Assembly (NCBI RefSeq): GCF_019059575.1
Contig: NW_024882761.1
Span: forward strand, 62,001 to 126,000
DNA length: 64,000 nt
DNA from: Amphibalanus amphitrite
Lineage: Eukaryota > Arthropoda > Thecostraca > Balanomorpha > Balanidae
Direction: 5' to 3'
Shown: one piece after another, positions 43,606-59,324 of the stretch
How the letters are laid out: each line of letters opens with the position of its first letter
Numbering within the stretch: the stretch's first letter is position 1
Notes under the pieces: generated by a model
Told to the model about the DNA's origin: nothing
What the model saw: only the letters and a program-made list of their open reading frames with translations
Databases searched by the model: none
Made by a program: the position numbers and the translations under genes

Positions 43606-46600
43606 ACAGCACATAATTGGATGCTCTAAATTTATTCAAAGTTTCTCCAAACAGTCAAATGGGCAGTACATATTTGATAGTACCTAGGTATTCTGCGGGT
43701 TTGGTCGGTATTTGGTTTGGTAAGATGTTTCGCAATAAATTGTAATTGTCATCAATAGCACTCATATTTGGGTAGTCCAGGCGACCTTGGCCTTCCTACT
43801 GGTATACTGGAGCCACATGGACGTCTTTTGGAAGGTCTCATGGATGGATTGCAAACAAATATCGCGATGGAATGACAGCAAGATGCCAGCGTGCAGGGCC
43901 TATACAAGATTTGATACGCCAGACAGCGACATCTACAGAATGGTTGTAGCGTCCTCTATGTCTGATTATTTATGCTGTTTTGTTGTCCATATTATACCAC
44001 TTCGGCGAGTGTTAGATGTCTCTTCGTGTTGTGCATTGTTCCACGCAGACGTGCATAGGTCAGCGTGTTTGATCTGTATTCTGTGATCTCATCGAATCTC
44101 ATTACTATTGGCAGGTCGGAATATATGATCGCTGTACCCTGGACTCTGGAGTCTGAATTACTCGTATCTCTGAAATGATCTGGATATGAACCACATGTAG
44201 ATCGATATTATAAGGTCCATAGGTATGTGACATTGGCCCAGCAGACATGGCCAAAGTCGTTGCGCGACAATTGTCAATGAATAGGCTACTTATGGCTGCA
44301 TATTATCTATAAAATTGTCACCACCTAACATTATTGTCGCTGCTGGTTAATTTGAAATGTCAACAAAGCAGCTTTACTGCTCTGTCACCGGTGAAAAATT
44401 TAGCTGAGCTGTCCACACTCCCGCCTCCTTTACCTATTCGATCTGACTCCAAATAAATCACATTTGACTTTAAATGTGTCAAGCATAGTTCCAAGAACCC
44501 ATCATCCTTTCAAATTGCTTTTACCATATCCTTATATTTCAACATACCCTTGCTTTGAACATTCTAAAAATTCATCACGCCTTGTCGCTGAGGAAAACAT
44601 GTCATCTTCGCTCGTCACACCACTCAGAGGGGACATCCGACAAAATAGACGGATAAAATCAGATAGGCCGGCTGACACTGTAAAATGCGCTGAAGATGAT
44701 GGTCTAGGACATTGGCCGTGAGTTAGACTAATCTCCGTGAGGAGCACGGTACATAGAATACTAGGTAACACCGGTTTGTCCGCTCAACACAGGGCCAATG
44801 GTCACCACTTTCTTCAGCTGACGTCTGTGACCTTGAGGTGACCTAGGATGATAAACAGCTGACAATTTAGGCCATTTGGAACTCACTTGACAGCTGAAGA
44901 GCGTGATTTAAAATATAAATATTTGTCAGACACTGACAAAAGATATTATTCACCAGTCATTTTTTAAGCACATTCTGTCATAAATTAGCTGACTCCCTCT
45001 GATCTTCCACACGGTAGAAAATGCAAGTGCAAATTCTGCAGTCTTGAAGTGAACCAAACGATTATGATACACATGATCGTTTCTCTCAGAGCACAACGGA
45101 AACTGCGAGAAAACAAGAGAGAGTCGGACTCTACAAATGGATGAATTTGAAAGTAAAATAGCTGTAATTTTTCCTGTGGAAATGTTGACTTTGAAAACAT
45201 TGGCCATCAACTTTAAAAATGCCCTGAAATATGAAAATATGTGAATTGGCAAAACAGGCAATCTTGCTGTTTTTGCCCAAGTTTGTTCATGATTTGGAGA
45301 GATTCGATGCGAAAATGCACTGATAAATACTTTTGGAAGCGCGGTCTCGATCAGTGTATTAATTTTGATTTTTAATGTAACGCGAGTCCCACTTTTTCCT
45401 CCAAGAAAATATGTTTGTCAATTTTTCAATAATTCTTTTATGCGTCATTGCTTTAAAAATAAAGAGAGTCGGACCGTAATTCTTTCAAAATGACTGATCG
45501 TGCTCAATATCTATCGGAATATATCAACAGATTGGCCAGACTCATTGGCTAAATATGTTTAAATTGCATTTTTCTTACTTTCTGCAGATTTTCCAGCAAA
45601 ATTTTGCTGTAGTTTAAGCTGCGTTTCCTGCAGATTGTGTTCACGGACCAATGGGAGACAAGTATTTCTTCATCAACAGGTATTTGCCATCAATTGGTCT
45701 AGCGGGTGTTTTTCGTATGCGCAGTTTATGTCACAGCTGCGTAAGAACACGTTCGCTTTAAATTATTACGGATATTTCTTTTCGGAATATCAATATTCAA
45801 AGGTCAATGTGTTTCATAAGATTTGTGGGGGCGGGATTATCGTCATTAACTAATTACTTGATGTCATATTTCAATGGGGAGTGGTGTAATGCCCGCACGA
45901 CTGTTGACTTTCATTGTAATTGCTTGAGCTGGTTCCTGGGCCGCCTCAGACAGCAAGATGGTGTGTCAAGTATCATGGCCTGACAGGAAGGTGGGTACCC
46001 AGAGCCCTAGCTCAATATTAATCTCAGATGAAGCCCATATATGTATATGTCTCAGAGCTTGTTTAAGTTTAAACCTCACCTACATATAGCCTAACATAAC
46101 CTGAAATAACCAGACACGCTAGAACCCTTATTTTGGTCAAATGCTGATGAGCAGAAAAATATTAACTTTTTGACGATTTGCAATGCCTACCTATGTCTGG
46201 ACGAGGGTTTGTTGGTTTCTGTGTAGATAAACTATGGTGAAGATAAAAAACAATCTACCCTAGCCTAACCTCGCGTACTAACCTACAACTTTTGGTAAAT
46301 GTTCAGAAAGAGTCTGATTCACTTTTCAGGCATACATTTTGTACATTCTTACACTATTTGACATCTTGAATCCAGATATGATATTTACATGTGATACAAA
46401 TACAAAACAAAAATCAAACCTTACCTAACCCCATGTTGCATATTCATATGAACTGCAGATCAGATATTTTTTGAACAAATACCCATCTTTCATCCTTTCA
46501 GCATACCTACAACCTACTAAACAGCCTTGGTATCAATCTACCATTCATACTTTATCTACACATACATATTGATATATGAGGTATTTTTTGTTCAGTAGGT

Positions 46601-47240
46601 TATAGTAGGTCAGGTGCCTACATGCCATCATTTGTCATGCTTTGATTTCAGGTGGTGTCTTGTGGGCTTTATAGTGGGCTTTGTGGCCCTCTCTAAGTGC
46701 AAGGGTTAAGTGTTGATGCACATAATGCAATGTGTTTTTTCCATTGGCGCAGGAACCTCATGTAAAGTGTGTGTGTGTGGGGGGTGGGGGCGGCAGAGAA
46801 CTTCAATGTCACTTGGTGTCACTTCAATGTTGACCCCAATACCCCTATGAACAAATTCTTTGCAGTTTCGTGCTCATCTCACCTTGCCGAACCATTTCTT
46901 GCTCTTAGTTTTGAATTTAAATGAAAAATAAATATTTTACTTTAAAAATAAGCATAGCTGAAAAGTGGGGGCATGCCCCCCCCCCGCTCCTATGCCTGTT
47001 TTTTTTCTTAATGGTACAAATCATCCAGATTCATATGAGAAGGGTAGGTGGCTACCTACAAAACCAAACCAATGCCTCAATTGTTTATTGTTTTCTTACA
47101 ATAAGTCCCTCCTCTGCCAATCGCACTAAACTATCTACTGTCACCACAATGCAGTGTGCGTCATGATTTCTCAACTCTATGCATACAATATATTTCCATT
47201 TGTCAATCACATATTGTTTTTTTTTTACAGGCTTTCCGGT
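43606..47240. other. Gene-poor stretch
   Basis: No domain-bearing ORF or convincing exon. GT-rich and G-run tracts at 46770-46800 and 46965-46990 are simple sequence. A TTTTTTTTTACAG acceptor-like site lies at 47219-47231 just before the GC-rich block with the RNase H remnant, but no partner exon was recognised. Confidence 0.45.
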
Positions 47241-47590
47241 TATGACTGAGGCCAGCATCTCACGTGTCCTGGCTACGCCAAATCACTGCGGATGCCGGAT
47301 GCCGAGGACCGGAGAGCCAACCGCTTTGAGGCGTGAGCTCTGTGGCGTGGCTCGAGTGACCACCAGCTTCTGACGGCTACGGCGCCGTCGACCTGGTTGA
47401 ATAGCTGGGGCCTGGACGATGGTGCCCTTAGTACGGTGACCAATCGGTTACGTCCGAGGGGCGTTCGAACACGCTGCCGTCGCGTGGCTGCCGGCGGCCG
47501 CCCCCTCGCACGTGAATCTCCTGGAGCGAGGACTGCGAGAGGCGGCCGCATCATCACCTGTGTCCGCGCTTAACACCGTGCCACGCACTA

Positions 47591-48127
47591 ATGGCGGAAG
47601 CCCGACTTACTCCTATGGAGGAGCGAAGCTGGACGCTGGCTGCCAGGCTGCTGGGGAGGGCGCTGGGTCTGCCATCAGGGGACCCCCTGCGCGCGACCGC
47701 CGAGGCCTCGACACCGGCGCGCCTGTCTTCGGTCCGAGGCTGGAGATTGCGAGGCCGCCAGGCCTGGGCGAGAGCGAGAATCCCACCGTGGCAACAGACG
47801 GCTGGCGGCATTTTCCGGTTGGACGTGTGCCCGATACGGGCTGGGGCCACGGCGGCGGAAAGGGAAAGCGTGGCTACGCTTCACCTCGCGTTCCTGCCCC
47901 TGTGTGCTGTCCGGCTTTGGACGGACGGATCTGCGGAGGGCGGAGTCTTCAGGCGCTGGGCGGGAGCCGTGCTGGTCTGACTGGACGAAGAGGCCGAGGA
48001 ACTGCGGGCCCCGGCCGGAGAGCTGTGCTATAGCTACCGCGCGGAGATGGTGGCGCTGTTGACCGGTCCGGAGACCCTACTCGGAAGAGACAGAGACCAG
48101 GACCTGCGGTCCGTACCTATCTGCTAA
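47591..48127 (+). pseudogene. Non-LTR retrotransposon RNase H remnant
   Basis: One frame reads LWTDGSAEGG...WAGAVLV, then a stop at 47978-47980, then LDEEAEELRAPAGELCYSYRAEMVALL to a TAA at 48125. TDGSA, the GAG-like GAV block and SYRAEM.AL are the first three blocks of the RNase H domain found at the C-terminus of many arthropod non-LTR retrotransposons. The rest of the element is not recognisable and the frame is broken, so it is a dead fragment. The GC-rich block is compositionally distinct from its AT-rich surroundings. Confidence 0.65.
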
Positions 48128-49494
48128 CTGTGCGGTGGTGCTGGTGTAGTGCAGCATCTTTGGATGGATAGCTACATTTCACGATTGAATAGCTGTTACG
48201 TTTCTGACATTGTTCTGACATTGACATTTTTCTTTCTTTCGTTTGATAATGGTCTGTTGGCCGAAATATCACGTAAATAAAAAGGTAACTTTGCATTAAT
48301 TTTGCTATAGACTCGAGAAATAAGGTCAATGTTTTTCTTTCATATAACTGTATCAATCATGTTCCTCGCCAGAGCACTGGCAAACATTAATGCTGTTACG
48401 TTTCAGTGCAGGCGGCGTGACGAACAATGTGGTAGTTATCTGTTGGCCACTTCTGCGGCCGCTGCTATTTCCTACTCGAAGGCGGGCGCGCTGTTTGGCT
48501 GGGCCGGCAGGATGTTCCCATTACCTATTTGTCGACGACAAAGCGAGTATATTCATGTTCTTTTAATGCACAGTGGTCTGTTGTATATTTGAAGTTTTAT
48601 TTTAGGTTCACGATTGCGAAGGGCAGATTCATCTTCTCTCTTTCATTTTTGTTGCCACTTTAGCGTTCATGTTTGTTATAAGTGTCCTGGTCCGGCTTGA
48701 TTGTCATCTTTATTCGTGGTATATTTTATTTTACGAACATGCTGGTGATCAATGCAATACACTTTTGGTTAATAATGCTGCTTTAGCTCTGATCCTTTGT
48801 GGGATGTCTTGATTGTACTACTGCGATAGTGATTTTTCCTCACCAAAATATGCAGGCAACAAATGTAAATGCTGCCAAATGTTTGTCATTGCGTGATGTA
48901 TCTAAAAGACATCAAGTTCCTGTACGCGGTCGTGTACTACGCAACCGGAAACTCAATAGGACGTGGAATGCTGTGAAACAAAACTACAGAAGTGAGGCTG
49001 GCCACGCCAAAATCAAATGAGATATGTCTAGCCTTTCTTCAGCCGCCAAGGCTTCGACAGACTATCCCCGGGTTCGGTGCCTCGAACTACGAAGATTCAA
49101 CGTCGTCCGGCCAATCCTGGTTAAGGTCAGCGGGGACTTAGCTGTGGTTATGGAACAGGATTGGCCGTCCGAGAGACTCCGAATCTGGGGTATGTTGCAC
49201 TTGCAGCACAGCTAACTATGTCGACCGAGTGCGTCGCAAGCTGCCCCACTCGACGAGAAAAAGTAAAACCGTCCCGTCCTAGGCTGACTAGGCTTAGCTA
49301 GGTGGCAGCACAGTCGCGCCGGCAGGGGGCAGTGCCACAACCAGCCGACTGATATTTTCGTGTGACGTCAGAACCGGTGCCTCCCTGGTGAGGAGGCAAA
49401 CTCGCTCAAAATCACGGCATAGTTGACCTAGTTACGGAGCGAGCGAAGCGAGCGTAGTCTTTCCTTAGATTAACGGAAATTTCTGAGTATGAGC
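48128..49494. other. No recognised gene
   Basis: Only short ORFs without domains. AAATAAAAAGG at 48276 could be a polyadenylation signal but no gene is assigned to it. Confidence 0.4.
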
Positions 49495-49517
49495 GGCCGG
49501 CCGGCCGGCCGGCCGTG
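49495..49517. repeat. GGCC tandem tract
   Basis: Five or so tandem GGCC units, self-complementary. Confidence 0.8.
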
Positions 49518-49529
49518 CGGACGCTTTTG

Positions 49530-50060
49530 CGAGGCTTATATCTCAGCAACCACTTGACCGATTTACACGCGGTAATTTTTGCAGGGTAGCTTCATTCCTT
49601 CTACCAAGTATTGGACTATTCCCGATGCATATGGGTGACCCCTTATGCACGTGCCACGTGCAAAACGAAGAGGTGTCAGTTTTGTAATTGTTGCAATATC
49701 TCGGTAACTACTTGGCCGATTGCGCTGAAAGTTGGCATGAAGGTAGGCACCCACTAGGCACTGCATATCCATGTGCCAGAGTTGGGGTGCTGCTGCACGT
49801 GCGCACGTGCAGGGGTCGTTTCCAGATCTCGAGAACGGCTGGACCGATGGCGCTCAAATTTGGTACACGGTTAGGGACCAGTTAGTAGGGTGCCGTGCAC
49901 AAGTCAGTTGGGACCCATTTTGCATGTGCGCACGTGCAGGGTGCCGCTCCCAGATCTCGAGAACGGCTGGGCCGATTGTGCTCAAATTTGGCACATCGCT
50001 AGAAACCGGTCAGTAGGGTGCCGTGCACAAGTCAGTTGGAGGTACCCCCTCGAAATTTCG
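49530..50060 (+). repeat. Diverged tandem repeat, about 127-bp unit
   Basis: Units contain GCGCACGTGCAGG, CAGATCTCGAGAACGGCTGG, CTCAAATTTGG and TAGGGTGCCGTGCACAAGTC. The two best copies start near 49800 and 49927; more diverged copies precede them. Confidence 0.7.
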
Positions 50061-50467
50061 CACGTGCAAGACTCACCCCCTCGCTCGCTCCGTTAGTCGC
50101 CCCAAAAGGCGCTATACTGGTAATCTTGAGTTGACCTGCGGATTTACGATATATTGCGCTTGACGTTGCGGTATATGATATGACATTATGGTGGTGTTGG
50201 AAAGATGCTTTCGGTGAAGCGGGCTCCACGCATGTGCCTCATGTGTTATGTAGGCACACAATCACGATGCTATGGCGTTGCAAGCAGTTGTGTTCAATTC
50301 GTTGGAGCTAGCATGAGAAGCGCCTTTTCACCGAAAATAGCTGAGAAACAAATTATTGCATTACCTGCAAAGCGTTGCTTGCATAACTTCTTAGCCTTTT
50401 CGCCTAGCAGTGTGAGAGAGAGGGAGGAGAGAGAGAGAGGGGAGAGAGAGAGAAAGAGAAAGAGAGG

Positions 50468-52739
<2,272 letters not shown>

Positions 52740-52751
52740 ACGTCCAGGGCT

Positions 52752-52918
52752 GTGACGTAGCCTGTGACGTCACTGACACGGGTGACCCGGCCGGGGTCAA
52801 ATGGAGGCGGAGCCTGAGCCGAGAGCCGCGCGTGGCACGTGATTGGTGATTGGAGAGTTTTTGGTGACGCGAGAGACTGCCACGTGGCTACGGTACGTGC
52901 ATGCACGTGCGCCACGTG
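52752..52918. promoter_or_regulatory. Cluster of CRE, CCAAT and E-box sites; promoter candidate
   Basis: A TGACGTAG half site (52753) and a full TGACGTCA (52765-52772) are followed by CACGTG palindromes at 52836, 52881, 52904 and 52913 and two inverted CCAAT boxes (GATTGG at 52841 and 52848). The density in a GC-rich patch suggests a TATA-less promoter. No coding exon was recognised on either side. Confidence 0.35.
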
Positions 52919-52929
52919 CACGAAGGGTG

Positions 52930-53935
52930 ATTCCAAGACCGACAAGAGAGGTGTTGATTTATGGTCGCCTCTTTTTTGTAGACTGTGCTAGTGAAAAAGA
53001 ACAGTGAAAAAAGCTGGAGGGGTGAACGCAGGCAGTTGCAGCAGCGTGCAAAGTGATCTTAGCAGATTTGGTGCAAAACCTGTACAACGGTGGTCATTTG
53101 TTCAGCGCAGAACTTCTTATCACTCGGGCTCAAGGTGTGCTCAAGACATTTTAACGAGGAAGATCGAACATCGGTGGTGTCTGGCAAAAGGAACGTCGCT
53201 TAACATCTTCGTAGCCTTATGACAGGTAAACGCACGGCTAACTGATGTTCTCATTCATTCATTCACTCATTTATTCATTCATTGTTAATCAGTTATTGGG
53301 TCATGTCATTTAGGTGTCATCAAACACACTGCAGAAGAATAGAACAAACATACTCTCAACAAGGACACTGTTAAATGGAGTTGTTGACTCATTATGTCTA
53401 ACGTGCTCTAAAGTTTGAATTAATGCAGCACAGCTGGGACCCGGTTCGGTATTTAGACCCAGTTGTTAAACGCGCTGGTGGCTCTAATGGAAAATCAGCG
53501 CTGCGTGTGAGCAAAAGCTAGCACTCCAGCTGTCTGACGTGTACATATTACCTTATGATATTCCTTGTATCATTTTTGCAACTGAAATCAACAAATTAGT
53601 GAGGAATTCGAATTAAGAGGCACAATGCACCCTCAAAAGACATGTCTCGTGTCATTGAATGATTGCTAGGTGAATGGGTCCTACTGGATCATCTCTCATT
53701 TTGAGTGAGCCATCACAGAAAACAAGGGCAGACAACATACAATAATAGGTACATCCATTTCAAGCTTTGCTAATATAAACTCATATTTCTGGATTTTACC
53801 TTCTTTTTATCTGTCACGCTGCGTAAGGATTGTTATGCATTGTTTAACAGCATGATTCCTAATCGTTAGGACGCTATTGCTCCGTGGCATGACCTGACCC
53901 GATTTATTTTCATTCACGTGCAGTGAGGAAGGAGA
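52930..53935. other. No recognised gene
   Basis: ATTCATTC repeats at 53254-53285; otherwise nothing identified. Confidence 0.4.
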
Positions 53936-53940
53936 GCGAG

Positions 53941-54076
<136 letters not shown>

Positions 54077-54552
54077 ACAGTTTGACAGTTCGACAGTTCG
54101 GCCGCCGCACCGCCTCGAAGGCAGTGCCGACAGGACTCTATAGCCAAAAGTGGCATGAAGCGACAGATAGTATGTGACGCACAAAACAATGCGCTATCAG
54201 TGCCGCAGATAAGTCTGTACCGTCTGACCCCGACTGTGGGTGACCTCTGCTGGCCCCACAGTGGCGAGAGAGGCATCACAAGGCAGAAAGCACTGACAAG
54301 AACATGATAAATCAGATACATCGGCTACATCTTGGGATACATTACACAGCTTGCAAGGGAGGGTTTTAGCAAACCAACTACCGAACTTCCAACTACTTGT
54401 ATGATCTTTTGCTGGGCACGAGAAGTTCTTAAAAGTTCTCGCTATCGGCGCTTTCCTAACGTGCGCAACTAATGCGTCAAACCAACAATACAAAAAAGGT
54501 GAAATAAAAGCACTATCTTCACACGAACATGACACGTCATCACAGCGCACAA

Positions 54553-56433
54553 TGGGGCATTCCACGATAGATCGACCAAAAATGAATAAAATTTACACCC
54601 TCATATTTTATTTTTTGCTTAAAATTGGTCTAATAGGTTGTGATGGGCGGGGAACCCAGCTGTGGCAAGGATTTTTTTCTTCGAACAACGGTTTCCGAGA
54701 TATAGCCTCGGGCAGTTCCTGGAGGTCACACTGCAACCCTATGTTTGGCGGCTTATAACTCAGAAACTATTGGTTTTCTATGGTAAAAACTTTATATGGT
54801 TCAACTCGCAATCAACCAACAAACGTTTTGGCTATCTCGGATTTTCGATTTTTGAAAATTTTGATCACGTGACATCTTGACCTTTTTTTCGAAGAGTGAC
54901 CTTGATATTATCCCAACTGAAAGTCGCAATTTTGTCTGATGACGATTAAAGCCTTATCAATTGTCATTCATATGCGATAATAAAAAAGTGGCTTTCGGCC
55001 TGCGTTGACCTCAGGTCAGGTCATTTTTATGACCTTCCCATTATTACGAGCGGGAGCGACAGCGAGATCTCGAGCACAAAGCAAGATAGCGACAAGTGGT
55101 AAACGGCACAAAGTACACATGGATAAGGTCTACAATTTTTACTCAGGTCATTTTCAGGTCAGGTCAAAGATGACGTCACAGGGGTAAAAAGAAAGTCTAA
55201 ATGGCGGCACTACATATATATGAAGTTTTTCTCGAATAACTTTTAAAGTATTCCAGCTAGGAACAAGCTAATAGCACCATCGTGATCCTCTTGTCGATCC
55301 GCATCGAAACATGTGTATGTTGACCTTGAAAGGTCAAAGTCAAAAGTTGACCTTAGGTCACGTGACCTTAAGGTCATCATATATATCATTCGATGGGTCT
55401 TGACGAGCTGAACACAATGAGCCTATCCGCGCGGCTGTATCTCAAACCTGTAGGGAGTTATTAGCAAAAAAACTTTTGGTGACCTTTAATGACGTCACAT
55501 GGCCCAAGAGCAACGTCACAGTTGACCAAGAGCAAAAAAGGTCTCAAGGTAGTCAAAGTTAGTCGTATATGAAGTCACTCATGGTATATTAGGCAATTCC
55601 GACGCGTTTTAGTGTAAAAACAAGGGAGCTGATTTTTCCCCAATTGACTTATAATGGGGTGGTCAAGAAATTGACCTGATCTTAGGTCATCGGTATTGAA
55701 ATTCAAAACGAACTGGCGCTAGGCGAAAGCAAACACAATGGTGCCTGTTCCACGTCTCTTTCTTTATTAGATCAAAAGGTACAGCCAAAACTATTTTGAC
55801 TTCCTTTTTACCCCTGTGACGTCATCTTTGACCTGACCTGAAAATGACCTCCGTAAAAATTGTAGACCTTATCCGTGTGAATCCTGTACCGTTTACCGCT
55901 TGTCGCTATCTTGCTTTATTCTCGAGATCTCGCGTCGCTCCCGCTCGTAATAATGGACAGGTCATAAAAATGACCTAACCTGAGGTCAACGCAGGCCGAA
56001 AGCCACTATTTTTATTTGCGCATATGAATGACGATTGATAAGGCTTTAATCGTCATCAGACATAATTGCGACTTTCAGTTGGGAAAATATCAAGGTGACT
56101 CTTCGAAAAAAAGGTCAAGATGTCACGTGATCAAAATTTTCAAAAATCGAAAATCCGAGATAGCCAAAACGTTTGTTGGTTGATTGCGAGTTGAACCATA
56201 TAAAGTTGTTACCATAGAAAACCAATAGATTCTGAGTTATAACCCTCCAAACATAGGGTTGCAGCGTGACCTCCAGGGATTGCCTGAGGCTATATCTCGG
56301 AAACCGTTGTTCGAAGAAAAAAATCCTTGCCACAGCTGGGTTCCCCGCCCATCACAACCCATTAGACCAATTTTAAGCAAAAAATAAAATATGAGGGTGT
56401 ACGGCTTTGGTCGATCTATCGTGGAATGCCCCA
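54553..56433. mobile_element. Foldback element with about 640-bp inverted arms
   Basis: The left arm (54553-55195) starts TGGGGCATTCCACGATAG. The right arm (55799-56433) is its inverted copy with scattered substitutions and small indels. The central 600 bp carries GGTCA-type half-sites and CATCGAAACATG-like sequence. The only long frames, one in each arm, are mirror images of each other and have no recognised domain. No clear target duplication was found. Confidence 0.75.
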
Positions 56434-57553
56434 CCTCTAGCTACACACTCCGTCTCACACTAAAAACCAGCGACTCTGGTAAAATCCTCAACTCTTTCTC
56501 AGTCGCACGCCTCGGCAGCCGTGCGGACCTTGTGCAGTGAACGGTTTCACTTTCATACGCCGGGTAATGTGGCCGGTGAGGCTGGATTGGGTGGTTTTAA
56601 TCCCTTCTCATTGCTAGCCTTGAAGGCTCTGCACCGAGAGACGAGCCGGTGACGACATCGACCACGGGTCGAGACGAGGTTATATCGAGAAGCGAGGGTG
56701 AGTTTAGGCGGACCCCACCATGGTAAATTATCGAAATTATTGGACAGATATCGCGTTAGGAGCACCTAGTAGAATTTAGATTCTTGTTTCACGATAGGCG
56801 TTATCACAAGTGTATTCGCGGCCATTGGGGCGACGTAAGAAAAGAAGAAAACAACTGGCCCCAAGAACTTTAAATTATCAGTTAGCATGCACCTTTTCCT
56901 TGATATGTAGATAATTTACCATTCATTGTTAGAGAAAATTGCATTTAAAATCTTCCATTTATGTTTTTTTCATCGTTTGCACAGTATGTTCTTTTACTAA
57001 GCTAGAAACACTAATTAGAAATAGTTCCCGCATCATCAAGAACAATAGGGAAGGCTTGAAGTGAATACAATAATCTAAACGGTTTTGTAATCCATGTGAA
57101 GACACTTCTAAAATTGCCTGTAGAAATATTAAAGGCAAAAGTTCAACTTTTTCACAAGACGGATGGCTATAAACCTATTCAATGTGTGACAACTCAGCCG
57201 GTATTTCGTCGCCTACAGCCCAGCTTTCCCTAGTGACCGATAGAGGCGCTGCTATCGATGTCCGCCCGTGCCGCCTAACGACTTTGTGAAGCAATCACAA
57301 TACGCACAGCGCTCGGCATTCGCCTACTGAATTTCAATCCTTTCCGACAGCAACATATTCCAATAATATGTTATCGTCATCAGTCATATCAGTCCTGAAT
57401 ACAGATCAGGCAATTCGCCAACCGGATGACACAAAAAATCGACGTTCCTAACTTACATACAGCTTTTTCGGTCTTTGATTTCTCGTTTGGGCTAGACACC
57501 TTCGGTCCAATAAGATCCTTTCAGGGTCATGAGTCCATGATATGAGATGATAG
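56434..57553. other. No recognised gene
   Basis: Low-complexity AT-rich sequence and short ORFs only. Confidence 0.4.
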
Positions 57554-57561
57554 GTATAGAC

Positions 57562-58192
57562 TAGTGGTGTCAATCGGTTACCGAAAAAATCGGTTACCGA
57601 AAAGATATGCTGACCGATTCGGTAATCGGTCGGTCAGGCCCCCCAAAAATCGGACACTTTCGGTCACCCTGTCAGTGAAACCATTTTCAAAAAGAGAAAG
57701 TATTCCATTTTTGCCTAGTTAAAATGAAAGTTATTGGGATGTTAATGATAAAGTTGCAAAATTTCCCCCAAATACTACAAGGGATGCCATGTTTTGGCAA
57801 CTTCAGTAGCCATCCCACTCAGCAGGCAGCAGCCACCAATTGTCCAACCACAACCACAAGCAGGCTGATTTTGACTCAGTTGGCCCCACAAATACACACC
57901 ATTGTGAAACTCAATTCCAGTCTTTAACTGTAAGTAACTTCTACCACAAAATGTATTTTGCAGTGGCTAAGAATTGACTGAACTTGGACTGAAATGCCAT
58001 TTCCCATTAGTTTCCATCAGAATTTACCAAATAATTCAATTTTGGGGTAGAGTAATAGCAAATAGAATTTCGGTCAAATTTCGGTCAAATTTTGGCTTGG
58101 GATGTTATCGGTCGGTATTCGGTCGGAAATTTTTCCCAAATTTCGGTTTCGGTCGGTATCGGTCAGACATTTTTTGGAAAATGACACCACTA
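57562..58192. mobile_element. Non-autonomous hAT element with CGGT-rich ends
   Basis: Perfect 11-bp inverted ends TAGTGGTGTCA are flanked by the 8-bp duplication GTATAGAC (57554-57561 and 58193-58200). Both subterminal regions are rich in CGGTCGGT/ATCGGTTACCG motifs. No transposase. Confidence 0.88.
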
Positions 58193-58200
58193 GTATAGAC

Positions 58201-58845
58201 ATTAGACTAACTCTTTGTCTTAAGGATGCGCCGTTGTGGTCAGGCCCATCCTACTCGACGGGGTTGTACCGTTGGGACAAGCCACCCGGTCGCTCAGTTA
58301 CCCCGCGAAGGGTTGCACTCGATCCCCCCAGGGCTTTCGATCCCCCCCCCCCATTTTTTTAGCTACATCCTTACTCGCCTCCTCATAGAGAAACTTTGAA
58401 ACGTGCCCTTCATGCTAAACTGTCACTTCTCAAAGCTCTTAGATTCTGGAATTTACGAGTCAGAATTATGATACGGTAGCATTCTTATCTCTTATATGGA
58501 GTTACTACCTTCTATCCTCCTTCAAAACCATTCTGAAATCTCCAATTTGACATGTCCCCATCTCTTCCACTATGGTCACCGGCCCTGGTCCCGCATGTCA
58601 ACGAGCAGCGGTGGAGAGCGGGGAGGGTCAGCCGGGGATGGGGGGTAGCCGGGGGGGGGGGGGGGGGCGGGTGCTATCTACTCCCGGAGCACTGTGGTGA
58701 CGGTGTGTCACAAGTGCAGAGCACACAGAGACACAAAGTGCGGCACACACAGACACACAAAGTATGACACACATGGGCCGCGGCTGGCGCTGAGTGACCG
58801 GCGACCCCCGCGACACACGTCAGAGGGGAGTCGTGAAGGTCATCG
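58201..58845. other. Non-coding with G and C runs
   Basis: A C run at 58337-58353 and a G run at 58650-58668. ACACACAGACACACAAAG repeats at 58724-58772. Confidence 0.5.
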
Positions 58846-59320
58846 AGTCACTGTCACTGTTCAGTGTTCACTGTCTACTGTATACCGTCCAGTTTCCACT
58901 GTAAATGGATACTGTCACTGTCCAATGTCCTTTGTCCACTGTCAATGGACATTGTCCACCGTCTACTGTCCACTGTCACTTGCTCGACACTGTCCACTGT
59001 CCATTGTTACTGTCCACTGTCCACTTCCACCGCCACTGTCATCTGTCTACTGTCACTGTCACTGTTTACTGTCCAATGTTCACTGTTCACTGTTCACTGT
59101 CCACTGTCACTACCCACTGTCCACTATCCACTATCCAAGGTCCACTGTCCACCGTGTCACTGCCCACTGTCCAGTGTATACTGACCGCTGGTCAGTGTCC
59201 AGTGTCTACTGTCCATTGTCCTTCATCCACTGTCCACCGTTTACGGTCTACTGTCATTTTCTCACTGTCCACTGTCCAAGGTCCTGACACTGACCACTGT
59301 CCACTATTATTGTCACTAGA
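58846..59320. repeat. CACTGTC(CA) minisatellite
   Basis: Imperfect tandem units of CACTGTC and CACTGTCCA. Frames reading VHCPLS-like repeats are artefacts. The repeat resumes at 59500-59560 after a short insertion. Confidence 0.9.
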
Positions 59321-59324
59321 CACG

